A stretch of DNA of 64,000 nucleotides from Acidobacteriota bacterium (GTDB lineage: Bacteria; Acidobacteriota; UBA890; WLXD01): positions 1,067,501 to 1,131,500 of the forward strand of contig WLXD01000001.1 of the NCBI GenBank assembly GCA_012103255.1. The letters run 5' to 3'. The translations under genes were made by a program, and so were the position numbers. Positions 62,374 to 64,000 of this stretch are shown in pieces. Within the stretch, counting starts at the first letter, position 1. Every line of letters starts with the position of its first letter. The notes below the pieces were generated by a model. It did no database searches. It had not been told where the DNA came from and was given only the letters and a program-made list of their open reading frames with translations.

Positions 62374-63123
62374 ATGATTCGCGAGCATCTATTCGACAAG
62401 AGAGCTCCCGCGGACCCGCTGTTTCGTTGGCGGGGCGGTCAGGTGTCGCGCCTGGAGGGTTTGGCCGATGGCGTTTTCGGCCTGACGATCACACTCGTTG
62501 TCGTTTCGACGGGCGTGCCCACGACGTTCTATGAGCTCTGGCTCGTTGTTCGGGATCTACCCATCTTCCTGGCCAGCTTCGGGCTGCTGTTGATGGCCTG
62601 GCAATATCACTACCAGTTCTTCCGACGCTACGGACTCGAGGACGGGTGGACTGCGTTCCTGAACGCGTGCTTCCTATTCCTCGTGCTCTTCTACGCGTAT
62701 CCCATGAAGTTCATGGCCACCTTCCTGTGGCGACTGATCCTCGGCGAGAGCACACGCCCGATGTTCGAGATCCCGGCGGGCGTTGAGCTCGGGCTGGACC
62801 CTCGCGTCGGGATGATGATCTTTTACGGCGTAGGGATCGTCGGCGTGTTCGGCGTGCGAGCTCTGATGACTGGGCACGCGTACCGGCTCCGCGACACGCT
62901 CGATCTGGACCAGATCGAACGTGTGCTGACAATGGCGGCAATCCGAGCGCACCTCATCACGGTTGCGATAGCGTGCCTGTCCTTGTCCTTCGTGCTCCTG
63001 GGCTTTCAGCCGGGTTGGGCCGGGATCGCATATTTCCTCATGGCCCCGGCGCACACTGTGAACGGGTTCTACGGGCGCTCGAAAGCAGAACGACTCCGCG
63101 CAGAGATGGACCTTCACGAATAG
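62374..63123 (+). CDS. TMEM175/DUF1211-family membrane protein
   Basis: A 249-residue protein with about six membrane helices. The first carries RLEGLADGVFGLTITLVV, the signature of the TMEM175 family (R-x3-F/L-x-D-G-V-F-A/G), whose bacterial members are potassium channels. The Phe to Leu change in the signature (GFSDG to GLADG) is within the variation I know of. A potassium-channel role here is inference. The next gene begins 2 bases after its stop. Confidence 0.85.
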   Translation: MIREHLFDKRAPADPLFRWRGGQVSRLEGLADGVFGLTITLVVVSTGVPTTFYELWLVVRDLPIFLASFGLLLMAWQYHYQFFRRYGLEDGWTAFLNACFLFLVLFYAYPMKFMATFLWRLILGESTRPMFEIPAGVELGLDPRVGMMIFYGVGIVGVFGVRALMTGHAYRLRDTLDLDQIERVLTMAAIRAHLITVAIACLSLSFVLLGFQPGWAGIAYFLMAPAHTVNGFYGRSKAERLRAEMDLHE

Positions 63124-63125
63124 CT

Positions 63126-63515
63126 ATGCAGGACGAACAAGTCATGAACGCGACCGGAACCTTCGACGTGCAACTCACGCCCCAGGAAGACAGAGACGCG
63201 CCGGCAGGGCGAATGTTGATCGACAAGACATACGACGGCGATGCCGTCGGGGCGGGTCGGGGCCAGATGCTGAGTAAGCGGACGGAGGCGGGAACCGCTG
63301 CGTACTGCGCCGTCGAGGAGTTCGTCGGAGCTCTCGACGGGCGTGAAGGTGGATTCACTCTCGTTCACAACGGCCGCATGAGCGCGGAGGCCCAATCGCT
63401 CGACGTTCTGATTCTGGAAGGGTCCGGCACGGGTGAACTCGCAGGCATCACCGGATCGATGCGCATCCTCCAGGACGACGCCGGACACCGGTACGAGCTC
63501 GACTACGCCATCTAG
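63126..63515 (+). CDS. DUF3224 family protein
   Basis: A 129-residue soluble protein with an all-beta pattern: LIDKTYDGDAVGAGRGQMLS, AYCAVEEFVGALDGREGGFTLVHNG, and GSGTGELAGITGSMRI. This matches DUF3224, small proteins with an avidin-like barrel and unknown function. The start is ATG at 63126 or 63144 (MNATGTF). It follows the TMEM175-like gene by 2 bases. Confidence 0.8.
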   Translation: MQDEQVMNATGTFDVQLTPQEDRDAPAGRMLIDKTYDGDAVGAGRGQMLSKRTEAGTAAYCAVEEFVGALDGREGGFTLVHNGRMSAEAQSLDVLILEGSGTGELAGITGSMRILQDDAGHRYELDYAI

Positions 63516-63541
63516 CAGTCGACCGCGAGGATGCCCTGCCG

Positions 63542-64000
63542 CTACAACGAGCGCAGGAAGCCCTCGTAGCGATCCGCCACGGCGTCCCACGAATACGTCG
63601 CTCGTGCATACGCTCGTCCGGACGCGGCCATCGCATCGCGCAGCGAGGCGTCGCCGAGTAGCAGCCCGAGTGTTTCCGCAAACTCGCGGTAGCCCTCGTA
63701 GAAAAGACCGCCGTTTCCGGCGCGGCAAAGCTCGACGTAGGCTTGCGATCCCGCATTGGCCAGCACCGGTGTGCCGGCGGCGTTGGCCTCCATCAGCACG
63801 ATGCCGAAGCTCTCCAGGGCGGACGGTGCCGCCAGTACAGTCGCCGCCGCCAGACGGTCGCGTTTCTCTTCTTCAGAGACGTAGCCAAGAGCTTCGATCC
63901 AAGCATCCTGCGGGAGTTCCATCGCCAGTTCGCCCATGAGCCAGAGCCGCACCTCGAGGCCGCTTTCGGCGCGCGCGCGTCGAAGCCACTCGATGAGTTG
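63542..64000 (-). CDS. GT4-family glycosyltransferase, C-terminal part
   Basis: The 153 codons present belong to the donor-binding half of a GT-B glycosyltransferase: ALGYVSEEEKRDRLAAA and APSALESFGIVLMEANAAGTPVLA, with the E-x7-E type motif, ending in WDAVADRYEGFLRSL. The frame is open to the right edge (upstream codons QLIEWLRRARAESGLE read through), so the gene starts beyond the window; the GTG at 63952 is not the true start. No neighbours on its upstream side can be seen. Confidence 0.87.
   Translation of the reverse strand, partial: QLIEWLRRARAESGLEVRLWLMGELAMELPQDAWIEALGYVSEEEKRDRLAAATVLAAPSALESFGIVLMEANAAGTPVLANAGSQAYVELCRAGNGGLFYEGYREFAETLGLLLGDASLRDAMAASGRAYARATYSWDAVADRYEGFLRSL

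Overview
The window is a high-G+C chromosomal segment of a Gram-negative (diderm) bacterium: lpxC, a TonB/ExbB/ExbD energiser, Wza-like and beta-barrel outer-membrane proteins all imply an outer membrane. Two GWxTD-domain proteins, a VWFA-related secreted protein of the kind best known from Acidobacteria, a CRTAC1/ASPIC protein and an exopolysaccharide (EPS) locus resembling exosortase-A (XrtA)-associated loci together point to Acidobacteriota or a neighbouring phylum. This placement is inference; the 23S rRNA fragment at the left edge could settle it.

Layout. 1-1024: 3' end of an rRNA operon (23S, 5S, terminator). 1221-6980 (minus): four overlapping glycan genes (GT-C transferase, sugar epimerase, GT2-CapK fusion, methyltransferase). 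7415-13306 (plus): housekeeping run yebC-ruvC-ruvA-ruvB-queA-DUF721/DciA-like-purH. 13347-16251 (minus): zinc-ribbon protein and an RDD membrane protein with a very long acidic domain. 16409-17318: glutamate formimidoyltransferase with an apparent 3' frameshift. 17321-21979 (minus): lpxC, ntrY, ntrX. 22261-49183: EPS locus. 49256-57927: moaC, two GWxTD proteins around a CRTAC1 protein, a transglutaminase/TPR lipoprotein and a VWA protein. 58218-61699: exbB-exbD-exbD-tonB-TPR operon with a clear sigma-70 promoter and a clear terminator. 61854-63515: OsmC, TMEM175-like and DUF3224 proteins. 63542 to the edge: partial glycosyltransferase.

The EPS locus is the centrepiece. A sigma-54 activator gene (23432-24775) with a receiver-like domain lacking the phospho-acceptor Asp is followed by a 258-bp gap. 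The gap holds a perfect inverted repeat (24799-24812) and a full-consensus -24/-12 promoter (24946-24961). Downstream, about 22 kb of co-directional, mostly overlapping genes encode a complete Wzx/Wzy-type pathway: Wza-like exporter, beta-barrel, Wzz, BY-kinase, Wzx flippase, Wzy/ligase, glycosyltransferases, two NodB deacetylases, a CapK adenylating enzyme, a GNAT acyltransferase, two beta-helix proteins and a methyltransferase-like/kinase fusion. The initiating phosphoglycosyl transferase and a third deacetylase (DUF3473 type) lie convergently at the far end. No exosortase was found in the window.

Four genes appear broken by indels: ftcD at a (CG)6 tract, two EPS genes at or near GGG runs, and one glycosyltransferase by an internal deletion. 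Sequencing or assembly error is a serious alternative to real mutation for each. Several unusual architectures deserve attention: GT2-CapK fusion, tandem GT4-GT4 fusion, methyltransferase-APH fusion, and an initiating sugar transferase without its N-terminal membrane region.
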